Below the pieces are notes generated by a model. The model worked only from the letters and a program-made list of their open reading frames with translations, searched no databases and had not been told where the DNA came from. From an uncultured Lachnobacterium sp. (GTDB taxonomy: Bacteria; Bacillota; Clostridia; Lachnospirales; Lachnospiraceae): a stretch of DNA of 13,666 nucleotides. Positions 1-7,315 of the stretch are shown piece by piece; the first letter of the stretch is position 1, and every line of letters starts with the position of its first letter. The stretch is taken from NCBI GenBank assembly GCA_900548765.1, contig URLU01000042.1:1-13666 (forward strand), written 5' to 3'. The position numbers and the translations under genes are program-made.

Positions 1-162
1 AAACAGCACAATAATGCCAACATCATAGCTTTTGGTGAGCGTATTGTAGGAGTTGAGCTGGCAAAGGATATTGTAAAGGCATACCTTGAGGCTGAGTTCG
101 AGGGTGGCAGACATGCAAGACGAGTTGCAATGTTTGCAGATATTGAAGCACGCAACAAGTAA
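1..162 (+). CDS. rpiB: Ribose-5-phosphate isomerase B, C-terminal fragment
   Basis: This is the last 53 codons and the stop of a gene that begins before the window. RpiB interconverts ribose 5-phosphate and ribulose 5-phosphate in the non-oxidative pentose phosphate pathway in the cytoplasm. The fragment shows the typical RpiB C-terminal pattern: HNNAN followed by IIAFGERIVG, then a helix with ELAKDIVKAYL, then EFEGGRHARRV. In the family, the arginines of this last motif contact the substrate phosphate. The frame is open from base 1 and ends TAA at 160-162. There is no clear terminator before efp, 72 bases downstream, so some read-through is possible, although efp has a good promoter of its own. 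Identification rests on C-terminal motifs only, since the catalytic N-terminal half is outside the window. Confidence 0.9.
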   Translation, partial: KQHNNANIIAFGERIVGVELAKDIVKAYLEAEFEGGRHARRVAMFADIEARNK

Positions 163-170
163 ATAAGTAC

Positions 171-199
171 TTGAAATATATGGCATTTTATAGTAAAAT
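171..199 (+). promoter_or_regulatory. Sigma-A-type promoter of efp
   Basis: A -35 box TTGAAA (171-176) and a -10 box TAAAAT (194-199) are separated by exactly 17 bases. Each box matches consensus at five of six positions. Transcription should start near 206, giving a leader of about 29 bases before the efp start at 235. No operator-like dyad is seen. Confidence 0.6.
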
Positions 200-234
200 C
201 GACAAGTGAGAGACAAGTCAAGGAGGAAGATCGA

Positions 235-792
235 ATGATTTCAGCAGGAGATTTTAGAAATGGTGTTACAATCGAGTTCGAGGGTAACATTTATCAGATT
301 ATTGAATTCCAGCATGTTAAGCCAGGTAAGGGCGCAGCTTTCGTAAGAACAAAATTAAAGAATATCATCAGTGGAGGTGTTGTAGAGAAGACATTCCGTC
401 CAACAGAGAAATGTCCAACAGCTCACATTGACAGAAAAGATATGCAGTATCTTTATGCAGATGATGATTTCTACAACTTCATGGATGGAGAGACATACGA
501 GCAGATTGCACTTCCAAAGGAAGAAGTAGGAGACGCACTTAAGTTCGTTAAAGAGAACGAGACATGTAAGGTATGTTCACACAATGGAAAAGTATTTGCA
601 GTTGAGCCACCTCTTTTCGTTGAGCTTCAGATTACAGAGACTGAGCCAGGATTCAAGGGTGATACAGCTACAGGTGCTACAAAGCCTGCAACAGTTGAGA
701 CAGGTGCAACAGTTTATGTTCCACTTTTCGTTGAGACAGATGATGTTATCAAGATTGATACTCGTACAGGTGAGTACCTTTCAAGAGTATAA
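235..792 (+). CDS. efp: Elongation factor P
   Basis: EF-P binds ribosomes stalled on consecutive prolines, next to the P-site tRNA, and promotes peptide bond formation. The 185-residue product has the normal family length and three beta-barrel domains. The N-terminal KOW-like domain carries the loop KPGKGAAF at residues 29-36, whose Lys32 is at the position that is post-translationally modified in Bacillus. The C-terminal OB domains include the conserved block around EPGFKGDTATG and end with DTRTGEYLSRV, a typical EF-P C-terminus. The start is set by AGGAGG at 221-226, eight bases before ATG. Codon use (many CTT, ACA, CGT, GTT) looks like that of a highly expressed gene and resembles pta in this window. 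It follows rpiB and is closed by the terminator at 826-866. No lysine-modifying enzyme gene is adjacent. Confidence 0.97.
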   Translation: MISAGDFRNGVTIEFEGNIYQIIEFQHVKPGKGAAFVRTKLKNIISGGVVEKTFRPTEKCPTAHIDRKDMQYLYADDDFYNFMDGETYEQIALPKEEVGDALKFVKENETCKVCSHNGKVFAVEPPLFVELQITETEPGFKGDTATGATKPATVETGATVYVPLFVETDDVIKIDTRTGEYLSRV

Positions 793-825
793 TTTTTATA
801 CTGCTAAATCTTGCTAATTACGACT

Positions 826-866
826 AAAAAGCCTTAAAACGATGATTTTAAGGCTTTTTTCTTTTT
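826..866. terminator. Intrinsic terminator, probably bidirectional
   Basis: A perfect 14-bp stem pairs AAAAAGCCTTAAAA (826-839) with its reverse complement at 846-859, around the 6-base loop CGATGA. The T-run after the stem serves efp on the plus strand. The A-run at the left arm becomes a T-run on the minus strand, so the same hairpin can end the convergent SpoVB-like gene, whose stop is at 926. Confidence 0.85.
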
Positions 867-925
867 GTGTAATTTTACTTAAAAGCGATACACAATAGTT
901 TACTGGTAACAATCAGCATACAGGC

Positions 926-2344
926 TTATTTATTTGTGAGGTATACAAATGCCACAGTGGCAAATATCTGTGCCACCAGCATGCTCCACAGATAAGCATC
1001 AATTCCATACACCGGCACCGCAAATATAATCATAAATATCCTGATTCCTCCAGCCAGAATATTAGTAACCAGCACACTCTTAGGCTTTCCTAACCCATGT
1101 AAGATACTGCTAAGCAGGCTTGTAACATACATAAAGGGACAGAGCCAGCAGAGCCTTAATATGTAATGGGAGGCAAGGCCGGAGTTAAATATTTCATTTC
1201 CTATAAAATTTCCACCGAATCTGAATATAGAGGTAAATAGCAGGCCAAATACCGCTCCGTAGAACATAGCGCGCCTGGTAGTGTTTCTGATGTGGGCGGC
1301 ATTATTTTGTGACTGGGCTTCTGATATGTCGGGAAGCAGCATCACGCACACTGAGTTTGTCAGCACACAGGGAAAGAGCAGGACAGGCATGGCAACGCCA
1401 GACAGGATTCCAAAGACGGACAGGGAATCTGTGGTGGTGCAGCCGTACTTCTGCAGCTGTATGGGAATTAAAATGTTTTCAAAAGCAGTACATAAGGTCA
1501 GTAAAACATGATTAAGTGACATTGGGACAGCCAGCGCACATAATTCTCTTGTATAATTGATGAAAGTTCTCGAGCCTTTGTTTATAAGGTGCTTAGGAAA
1601 CTTATGGGCTTTCCTGCGGTCATATAAATTTAAGGCATTATTGGGTTTATATGTATTAAGTGCTATAGGAGACTGATTCGTAAAGTGCATAGCCGACACA
1701 GAAAAAAGCAGTCCACATATCTCGCAGATCGTGATTCCCCATACCACATCTGCAGGCGTTAGAGGAGAGCCAGAGCTCTGCTTCACCACATAGATCAGAT
1801 ACACGCTGCCCACCCTTGCAAGCTGCTCTACAAGCTGGGACAGGGCAGGAACCACAGTTTTTTTGAGACCGTAATAGCAGCCGTTTATGCAGGAGTGGAT
1901 AGTGGCAGGAATGAAAGAAAATGACAAAATCCTGAGCAAGTCTGTACATCTTGGTTCACATATAATCTTAATTGCTATCAGGTCCGCATACAGATATATT
2001 ATGGCTTCAAAAATAATTGTGACTATAAGTGATAGAAAAATCCCCGCAGCAAGGCATTTTCTGCCATTGTCTCTGGCTTCTGCGACGAGCTTTGATATGG
2101 CGGTCTGGAAGCCGGCACAGCACAGGGCATAGCTTAGAGCCAGCACAGGGCAGGTTAACTGATATATTCCCAATCCTTCTGCACCAATAGTTCGTGTCAG
2201 GAATATCCTATAGAAGAAACCAATAAATCTGCTGGCACCTCCTGCAAAGGTGAGGATGAGGGTGCCATTAACTATTGGGTTAGATAATAATTTTTTTAAA
2301 TTCGTTACTTTAACAGTTTTCAGAAATATCACCCAAAAAAGCAT
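926..2344 (-). CDS. SpoVB/MurJ-like polysaccharide flippase (MOP superfamily)
   Basis: This is a 472-residue multi-pass membrane protein of the MVF/MOP flippase type, closest in pattern to stage V sporulation protein B. SpoVB takes part in spore cortex peptidoglycan synthesis and is thought to flip lipid-linked precursors. The N-terminal stretch GTLILTFAGGASRFIGFFYR followed by IGAEGLGIYQL is characteristic. So are the later blocks IPIQLQKYG and VLTNSVCVMLLPDISEAQ and the motif LHGLGKP. About a dozen hydrophobic segments are visible. A polar insert of roughly 40 residues (around YKPNNALNLYDRRKAHKF) lies mid-protein. The start is uncertain: ATG at 2344 has no upstream Shine-Dalgarno and lies 31 bases from the divergent cysteine desulfurase start, whereas family members begin close to the GTLILT block, so a GTG or other start some codons further in is possible. 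The specific role (sporulation or general wall synthesis) cannot be decided here. Confidence 0.85.
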   Translation of the reverse strand: MLFWVIFLKTVKVTNLKKLLSNPIVNGTLILTFAGGASRFIGFFYRIFLTRTIGAEGLGIYQLTCPVLALSYALCCAGFQTAISKLVAEARDNGRKCLAAGIFLSLIVTIIFEAIIYLYADLIAIKIICEPRCTDLLRILSFSFIPATIHSCINGCYYGLKKTVVPALSQLVEQLARVGSVYLIYVVKQSSGSPLTPADVVWGITICEICGLLFSVSAMHFTNQSPIALNTYKPNNALNLYDRRKAHKFPKHLINKGSRTFINYTRELCALAVPMSLNHVLLTLCTAFENILIPIQLQKYGCTTTDSLSVFGILSGVAMPVLLFPCVLTNSVCVMLLPDISEAQSQNNAAHIRNTTRRAMFYGAVFGLLFTSIFRFGGNFIGNEIFNSGLASHYILRLCWLCPFMYVTSLLSSILHGLGKPKSVLVTNILAGGIRIFMIIFAVPVYGIDAYLWSMLVAQIFATVAFVYLTNK

Positions 2345-2375
2345 TTATAAAAATATATGGGGAAGGATGGGGATT

Positions 2376-3521
2376 ATGAATAAAAATATATATTTGGACA
2401 ATGCGGCTACCACAAAAATGTATCCAGAGGTAAAGGAAGCAATGCTGCCTTATATGGAAGATAAATTCGCTAATTCTTCCACAAATTATGAGGAAGGAAT
2501 AGAGAACAGGCATGTGCTTGAAGGAGCAAGGATGAAAATCGCAGACTGCATAGGAGCGAAAGCGGAAGAAATATTTTTTACGTCAGGAGGCAGTGAATCG
2601 GATAACTGGGCCATAAAGTGTCTGGCAGGGGACAATAAGAAAAAGGGAACGCATATCATAACCCAGAAGACTGAGCATCACGCTGTGCTTAATTCCTGTG
2701 AATATCTGGAAGAATTAGGCTATGATGTGACCTATCTCAACGTGGACAGGGACGGAATAGTGAACCTGGAGGAGCTTAAAAGCTGCACAGAATCCGATAC
2801 AACACTGATTACAATAATGTATGGCAATAATGAGATTGGGACAATCCAGCCTGTAAACGAGATTGGCGCATGGGCGAGACGAAATGGTGTATTTTTTCAC
2901 TGCGATGCGGTGGCTGCCATGGGCAAGGTTCCTATAGATGTGTCCAGAATACCTGTGGACCTGATGAGTGCCAGTGGACATAAATTTCACGGCCCTAAGG
3001 GCGTGGGCTTTTTGTATGTGAGAAAGGGCGTAAATATCCCTTCATTTATACATGGCGGAGCCCAGGAAAGGGGCAGGAGAGCTGGTACAGAAAATCTGGC
3101 AGGAATAGTGGGCATGGCAAAAGCTCTTGAGCTGAGTGTGGCTAAAATGCATGAGAATGTAGAAAAAGAAATACACCTTAGGAATTATCTTGTTGAGCGG
3201 GTGATGAGGGAGATTGAGGATGTCAGATACAATGGTAGCAGCATATACAGGCTGCCGGGCAATGCAAGCTTTTCCTTTAAGCGGGTTGAGGCCACAGCCC
3301 TTCTGGTGCTGCTGGAGGAGGAGGGGATAATTGCTTCTGCCGGTTCTGCCTGCAATTCAGGAAGCAGCAGGCTGTCCCATGTTATATCAGCCATAAAGGT
3401 GCCTGAGGAATATGCAATCGGTACAATACGTTTTACTCTGGGTGAGGACACCAGCAGAGAGGATATTGACTGGACTGTGGAATCCCTCAAGCGCAATGTG
3501 AAGCTCTTAAGAATGATTTAA
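2376..3521 (+). CDS. Cysteine desulfurase, NifS/IscS type
   Basis: This PLP enzyme removes sulfur from L-cysteine to give alanine and an enzyme persulfide, used for Fe-S clusters, tRNA thiolation or cofactors. The 381-residue product begins MNKNIYLDNAATT, the standard family N-terminus. The TEHHAVLNS block supplies the His that stacks on PLP. The PLP lysine is Lys203 in SASGHKFHGPKGVGF. The persulfide cysteine is Cys326 in SAGSACNSGS, at nearly the spacing of IscS. I chose ATG 2376 over an in-frame ATG at 2250: the family motif starts right after 2376, GGAAGG lies at 2361-2366, and the longer form would add about 42 unrelated residues overlapping the divergent gene. No iscU, sufU or thiI is adjacent, so the sulfur acceptor cannot be inferred from context. 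The stop is 3 bases from the stop of the convergent HAD gene. Confidence 0.95.
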   Translation: MNKNIYLDNAATTKMYPEVKEAMLPYMEDKFANSSTNYEEGIENRHVLEGARMKIADCIGAKAEEIFFTSGGSESDNWAIKCLAGDNKKKGTHIITQKTEHHAVLNSCEYLEELGYDVTYLNVDRDGIVNLEELKSCTESDTTLITIMYGNNEIGTIQPVNEIGAWARRNGVFFHCDAVAAMGKVPIDVSRIPVDLMSASGHKFHGPKGVGFLYVRKGVNIPSFIHGGAQERGRRAGTENLAGIVGMAKALELSVAKMHENVEKEIHLRNYLVERVMREIEDVRYNGSSIYRLPGNASFSFKRVEATALLVLLEEEGIIASAGSACNSGSSRLSHVISAIKVPEEYAIGTIRFTLGEDTSREDIDWTVESLKRNVKLLRMI

Positions 3522-3524
3522 ATA

Positions 3525-4364
3525 TCAGGCTGTATAATGGGCAATGGCATGTGCTACACCATTTTCAGTATTTGAGTCAGTGATATAGGCTGCGGCTTTT
3601 TTTACCTCTTCTGTTGCATTTCCCATGGCAACACCCACAGCGGCAGCCTGTATGATGGATAAATCGTTTTCGGTGTCACCGATTGCCATTGTGCTTTCCA
3701 TTGGAATAGATAAAAGCTCTGCAAGCTTTTTAAGACCCATGCCCTTGTCCACGCCTGCAGCAGTAAATTCCAGGTTGTTGTAGCCGCCGCATACCACGTT
3801 GATGTCTGGATTTGCCATAAGGAAGGCCTTTACATCCTCGCGGTCCACAAATCTGCCGTCTGCGTCCTTGTGAAAATTAAGAGTCATCTTCTGGACATGG
3901 AGATTTTTATTTTTTATATAGGCTGCCAGATCATGAACCACCTCTCTGGTGTTTATAATGTATTTGAGCAGTGACTCTGGTACGTCCAACTTGGAGCGGG
4001 CGGAAAGCGTTTTTTCTGATGTGTAGCCCCTGCCGCCACAGAAGGCATCTGCGTGGATATCCTTGGTCATAATGTAGTTTATAATTGGTATGACCACAGC
4101 ATCGTCCAGGGCTGCTTCAAAGAGACATTTGCCGGTCTCTATTTCATAGAGGGCACTTCCGTTGGTGGTTATGGCATATTTGATGCCTGTGTCCTTTATC
4201 TGTTCAAAGGGCAGGCCTGAAAAAGGTCTGCCGGTAGAGATAACGACAGCTATGCCTTTTTTGACAGCATTTTCTATTTCTATTTTATTGGCGGGCGAAA
4301 TCTGACCTGAGTTATCAAAAAGGGTTCCGTCCAAATCCAGAGCTATTAGTTTAATTTCCTTCAT
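3525..4364 (-). CDS. Cof-type HAD-IIB sugar/nucleotide phosphatase
   Basis: This is a cytoplasmic Mg-dependent hydrolase of the HAD superfamily, Cof/YidA-like class, whose members dephosphorylate sugar phosphates, FMN or similar small substrates. With start at 4364 the protein has 279 residues, typical for the class. All four HAD motifs are present: DLDGT at 10-14 (nucleophile Asp10, acid/base Asp12), STGR at 43-46, Lys207 in VDKGMGLKKL, and GDTEND at 229-234. The cap domain lies between motifs II and III, as expected for type IIB. Two ATG codons are adjacent (4367 and 4364). The Shine-Dalgarno AGAGGA at 4371-4376 is 3 bases from the first and 6 from the second, so I chose the second. An upstream in-frame ATG at 4412 lies at or before the likely transcription start and is rejected. 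The natural substrate cannot be told from sequence. Confidence 0.93.
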   Translation of the reverse strand: MKEIKLIALDLDGTLFDNSGQISPANKIEIENAVKKGIAVVISTGRPFSGLPFEQIKDTGIKYAITTNGSALYEIETGKCLFEAALDDAVVIPIINYIMTKDIHADAFCGGRGYTSEKTLSARSKLDVPESLLKYIINTREVVHDLAAYIKNKNLHVQKMTLNFHKDADGRFVDREDVKAFLMANPDINVVCGGYNNLEFTAAGVDKGMGLKKLAELLSIPMESTMAIGDTENDLSIIQAAAVGVAMGNATEEVKKAAAYITDSNTENGVAHAIAHYTA

Positions 4365-4405
4365 CATAAGTCCTCTTTCTATTTTGGATAAAAATAAAAT
4401 TTCTT

Positions 4406-4434
4406 TTGACATTCATCCCATTATATACGAAAAT
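4406..4434 (+). promoter_or_regulatory. Candidate promoter of metH
   Basis: A perfect -35 TTGACA (4406-4411) is followed after 17 bases by GAAAAT (4429-4434), a four-of-six -10 match. It would start transcription near 4441, leaving a leader of only about 26 bases. That is too short for a SAM or cobalamin riboswitch. The boxes interleave with those of the divergent HAD promoter. Confidence 0.4.
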
Positions 4435-4448
4435 GTTTGCAAAGAAAA
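4420..4448 (-). promoter_or_regulatory. Candidate promoter of the HAD phosphatase gene
   Basis: Read on the minus strand, a perfect TATAAT (4425-4420) lies 17 bases downstream of TTTTCT (4448-4443). Transcription would start near 4413, about 50 bases before the chosen start codon. The -10 box is strong and the -35 box weak. Confidence 0.45.
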
Positions 4449-4466
4449 GATTAAGGATAAAATGCC

Positions 4467-6926
4467 ATGACGAAAAAAGAATTTAGAGAATTTGTGAATA
4501 AGGGACCAATTATTTTGGATGGAGCAACAGGAACCAATCTGATGGCGGCAGGAATGCCTATAGGTGTGTGCCCTGAGGCGTGGATTCTTGAGCATAAGGA
4601 AGTACTTTTGAATTTACAGAGAGGCTATGTGGAGGCTGGTACTAATATTGTCTATGCACCAACCTTTACCGGAAACAGGATAAAGCTTGAGGAGTATGGA
4701 CTGGCTGACAGAATTACAGAGATAAACACTGAACTGGTCAGGCTGTCCAGGGAAGCTGTTGGAGATAAGGCACTGGTTGCAGGTGATATGACCATGACAG
4801 GCCAGCAGCTTTTCCCTCTGGGAGAGCTTATGTTTGAGGAACTTGTGGAGGTGTATAAGGAACAGGCTTCTATATTGGACAAGGCAGGAGCTGATTTATT
4901 CGTTGTTGAGACCATGATGAGCCTGCAGGAGTGCAGGGCGGCAGTGCTTGCAATTAAAGAGGTGTCAGATAAGCCTGTTATGGTGACTCTTACCTACAAT
5001 GAGGATGGACGTACACTTTACGGAACACCGCCGGAAGCTGCGGTTGTGGTATTACAATCCTTAGGTGTGGATGTAATAGGAATAAACTGCTCAACAGGTC
5101 CTATGGAGATGATTGAGCCTGTTAAAATAATGGCAGAGTATGCCACTATTCCAATCCTTGCAAAGCCAAATGCAGGACTGCCTGAGCTGGTGGATGGGGA
5201 GACTGTATACAGGATGACTCCGGAGGAGTTTGCAGAGGCAGGAGCTGCCCTTGTTGAGGCAGGAGCTGCGATTGTAGGTGGCTGCTGTGGAACAACCCCG
5301 GAGCATATAGCTGCTCTAACAGCAAAGGTAAAGGGCATGGAGCTTATCGCTCCTTTAAAGAGCCACAGAAGAATCCTCTCATCTGAGAGAAAGGCTGTCG
5401 AGATAGATTTGGATGGCAATTTCCTTGTAGTAGGTGAGAGAATTAATCCTACCGGCAAGAAAAAACTTCAGGCAGAGCTCAGAGAAGGCAGGCTCGATTT
5501 GGTCAGAAATATGGCTATGGATCAGGAGTCAAATGGTGCAGCAATACTTGACATAAATATGGGAATGAATGGCATTGATGAGCTTCAGATGATGAAAAAA
5601 GTCATATATGAGGTGTCATCCACAGTGGATTGTCCACTTTGTATCGATTCAAGCCATGTGGATGTTATAGAGGAGGCACTCAAGATATATCCGGGACGTG
5701 CCCTCATCAATTCTATCTCTCTTGAGACAGAAAAAATGGAGAAGCTTCTGCCTGTAGCAGCAAAGTACGGAGCCATGTTTATACTTCTGCCCCTTTCAGA
5801 TGCAGGACTGCCTCAGAATATTGTGGAAAAGAAAGCCATAATCAATGAAATATATGACAAGGCACTTGCCCTTGGCATGTCCCATGCTGATATTGTGGTG
5901 GATGGGCTTGTGGCAACCATAGGAGCCAATGCAAATGCAGCGGTAGAGTGCTTTGAGACGATTGATTACTGTAAAAATGAGAAGAAGCTGCCTACAATCT
6001 GTGGACTTTCAAATATCTCCTTCGGACTGCCGGAGAGAGGCTATGTAAATACAGCCTTCCTCACAATGGCGATAAACAGGGGACTTACAATGGCTATTGC
6101 CAATCCGTCACAGGATTTACTGATGAATGCAGCCTTTGCATCGGATATGCTGCTTAACAGACCATCCAGTGACATCAGGTATATAGAACACATGAATAAG
6201 TTCACAGAAAAAAATGCCCAGTTTGAAACTGTAAGAGTCAATAAGGCGGCTGCAAGCGGAGAAGCAGCCTCCGGTGAGGGCAGAGTCAGCACAGAACTCT
6301 CAGAAAATCCAGTCTTTAAGGCTGTATTAAAGGGCAGCAAGGAGACTATTATTTCAGAGGTGGACAAGGTATTGGCAGATGGGGCAGAGCCGGATGCGAT
6401 TATAAATGATTATCTCATCCCTGCAATCAACGAAGTGGGAGAGCTCTTTAACTCCAAGAAATATTTCCTGCCACAGCTAATCGGCAGTGCCAATACAATG
6501 AAGGAAGCCATAGACTACCTGGAGCCCCAAATGGAGAGAAAGAGCGCAGGAGGCGATATGCCGACCCTTGTCATTGCAACAGTTGAGGGGGATATCCATG
6601 ATATAGGCAAAAATCTGGTGGTTCTCATGCTCAAAAACTATGGCTACAATGTGATAGACATGGGAAAAGATGTGAAGTGTGAGGATATAGTAGACCTTGC
6701 CATAAAAGAGGAGGCAGCAATCATAGGTTTGTCAGCACTTATGACCACAACCATGATGCGTATGAAGGATGTAGTGGAGCTTTGCAAAGAAAAGGGCTGT
6801 AAGAGCAGGGTGGTAATCGGAGGAGCCTGCATCACACAGAGCTTTGCGGATGAGATAGGTGCTGATGGCTACTCAAAGGATGCGGCAGACTGCGTAAAAC
6901 TGGTGGAGAGACTGCTGGCAGAGTAG
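4467..6926 (+). CDS. metH: Cobalamin-dependent methionine synthase, short form without reactivation domain
   Basis: This enzyme transfers a methyl group from methyltetrahydrofolate through cob(I)alamin to homocysteine, giving methionine. The 819 residues hold, in order: a homocysteine-binding barrel (about 1-290) with GATGTNL near residue 20 and zinc ligands Cys208 (GINCSTGP), Cys273 and Cys274 (GGCCGTTPEH); a pterin-binding barrel (about 310-585) opening with GERINPTGKK; an Ala/Gly/Ser/Glu-rich linker (about 590-612); a cobalamin cap helical domain (about 615-695); and a cobalamin-binding Rossmann domain with DIHDIG, whose His711 is the lower axial ligand, and a late GGACIT loop. The C-terminal AdoMet-binding activation domain of the roughly 1,200-residue E. 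coli enzyme is absent, as in other short MetH proteins, where a separate protein reactivates the cofactor. No such partner lies in the window. The start follows AAGGA at 4453-4457. A three-codon out-of-frame ATG at 4462 ends inside the true start. Confidence 0.95.
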   Translation: MTKKEFREFVNKGPIILDGATGTNLMAAGMPIGVCPEAWILEHKEVLLNLQRGYVEAGTNIVYAPTFTGNRIKLEEYGLADRITEINTELVRLSREAVGDKALVAGDMTMTGQQLFPLGELMFEELVEVYKEQASILDKAGADLFVVETMMSLQECRAAVLAIKEVSDKPVMVTLTYNEDGRTLYGTPPEAAVVVLQSLGVDVIGINCSTGPMEMIEPVKIMAEYATIPILAKPNAGLPELVDGETVYRMTPEEFAEAGAALVEAGAAIVGGCCGTTPEHIAALTAKVKGMELIAPLKSHRRILSSERKAVEIDLDGNFLVVGERINPTGKKKLQAELREGRLDLVRNMAMDQESNGAAILDINMGMNGIDELQMMKKVIYEVSSTVDCPLCIDSSHVDVIEEALKIYPGRALINSISLETEKMEKLLPVAAKYGAMFILLPLSDAGLPQNIVEKKAIINEIYDKALALGMSHADIVVDGLVATIGANANAAVECFETIDYCKNEKKLPTICGLSNISFGLPERGYVNTAFLTMAINRGLTMAIANPSQDLLMNAAFASDMLLNRPSSDIRYIEHMNKFTEKNAQFETVRVNKAAASGEAASGEGRVSTELSENPVFKAVLKGSKETIISEVDKVLADGAEPDAIINDYLIPAINEVGELFNSKKYFLPQLIGSANTMKEAIDYLEPQMERKSAGGDMPTLVIATVEGDIHDIGKNLVVLMLKNYGYNVIDMGKDVKCEDIVDLAIKEEAAIIGLSALMTTTMMRMKDVVELCKEKGCKSRVVIGGACITQSFADEIGADGYSKDAADCVKLVERLLAE

Positions 6927-7053
6927 CTGGTGGAGAATGTGTAATTGTGCTGCATGATATACCTAAATATCAGTGTCTGTTGTGTTGTAAGTCTTGACAG
7001 TGATAAGTGTTGATAATCATATGAAAAAGTATATAAAAATTATGAGAAAACAG

Positions 7054-7082
7054 TTGACATAAGTATATGGTCAAGCTATAAT
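7054..7082 (+). promoter_or_regulatory. Consensus promoter of the tRNA-Val/tRNA-Met operon
   Basis: This is a perfect TTGACA (7054-7059), a 17-base spacer, and a perfect TATAAT (7077-7082). It is the strongest promoter visible in the window, as expected for stable RNA. Transcription should begin near 7089, at the base of the hairpin that precedes tRNA-Val. Confidence 0.85.
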
Positions 7083-7088
7083 AATCAA

Positions 7089-7112
7089 GTCGGTCGGCAA
7101 GAGTCGGCCGAC
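7089..7112 (+). other. Hairpin at the 5' end of the tRNA transcript
   Basis: GTCGGTCGGC (7089-7098) pairs with GTCGGCCGAC (7103-7112) over 10 base pairs, two of them G-U, around the loop AAGA. It begins at the predicted transcription start and ends 6 bases before the mature tRNA-Val 5' end. It has no T-run, so it is not a normal terminator. It may protect the 5' end or guide RNase P processing; this is inference. Confidence 0.6.
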
Positions 7113-7118
7113 ATAAAT

Positions 7119-7191
7119 GGGATCTTAGCTCAGCTGGGAGAGCATCTGCCTTACAAGCAGAGGGTCACAGGTTCGAGCCCTGTAGGTCCCA
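7119..7191 (+). tRNA. tRNA-Val (anticodon UAC)
   Basis: A full cloverleaf is visible. The acceptor stem GGGATCT pairs with AGGTCCC, with one G-U pair. The D arm is GCTC/GAGC, and the anticodon stem TCTGC/GCAGA has the loop CTTACAA with anticodon TAC at 7152-7154. The T arm ACAGG/CCTGT has loop TTCGAGC, and the discriminator base is A. The 3' CCA is not encoded (ATTC follows), so it must be added by nucleotidyltransferase. It is the first gene of the two-tRNA transcript. Confidence 0.96.
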
Positions 7192-7207
7192 TTCAATTAA
7201 ATAAAAT

Positions 7208-7281
7208 GGCGAGATGGCTCAACTGGCTAGAGCGTCCGGTTCATACCCGGGAGGTTGAGAGTTCAAGTCTCTCTCTCGCTA
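7208..7281 (+). tRNA. tRNA-Met (anticodon CAU), elongator type
   Basis: The acceptor stem GGCGAGA pairs with TCTCGCT. The anticodon stem TCCGG/CCGGG has loop TTCATAC with CAT at 7242-7244. The T arm is GAGAG/CTCTC and the discriminator base is A. It is not the initiator: the 1-72 pair is G-U rather than mismatched C-A, and the anticodon stem lacks the three consecutive G-C pairs of tRNA-fMet. A lysidine tRNA-Ile2 also reads CAT, but the D and anticodon arm sequences fit elongator Met better. CCA is not encoded. Confidence 0.9.
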
Positions 7282-7285
7282 CTGA

Positions 7286-7315
7286 AATCTGAGTGATAAT
7301 CACTCGGATTTTTTT
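7286..7315 (+). terminator. Intrinsic terminator of the tRNA operon
   Basis: AATCTGAGTG (7286-7295) pairs with CACTCGGATT (7301-7310), with one G-U pair, around the 5-base loop ATAAT. The run of seven T at 7309-7315 follows directly. It begins 5 bases after the tRNA-Met 3' end. Confidence 0.9.

Larger units (their letters stand above)
6927..7118 (+). other. Intergenic leader between metH and tRNA genes
   Basis: No coding sequence is supported here. A short dyad, TGATAT and ATATCA with a 6-base loop near 6956-6973, follows metH but has no T-run and is not convincing as a terminator. The second half holds the tRNA promoter and leader hairpin listed separately. An additional TTGACA at 6994-6999 has no good -10 box at the right distance. 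Confidence 0.5.

Noticed and set aside
2250..2375. In-frame N-terminal extension of the cysteine desulfurase from ATG 2250
   Set aside because: It overlaps the divergent SpoVB-like gene, has no family similarity, and the ATG at 2376 has a better ribosome site and begins the known N-terminal motif.
4365..4466. SAM or cobalamin riboswitch ahead of metH
   Set aside because: The leader would be about 26 bases, with no P1 stem, B12-box or S-box elements visible.
6956..6973. Terminator for metH
   Set aside because: The stem is only 6 A/T-rich base pairs and no T-run follows.
6994..7023. Second TTGACA upstream of the tRNA genes as a tandem promoter
   Set aside because: The sequence at 17-18 bases (such as CATATG) is a poor -10 box, and the better GATAAT is only 12 bases away.
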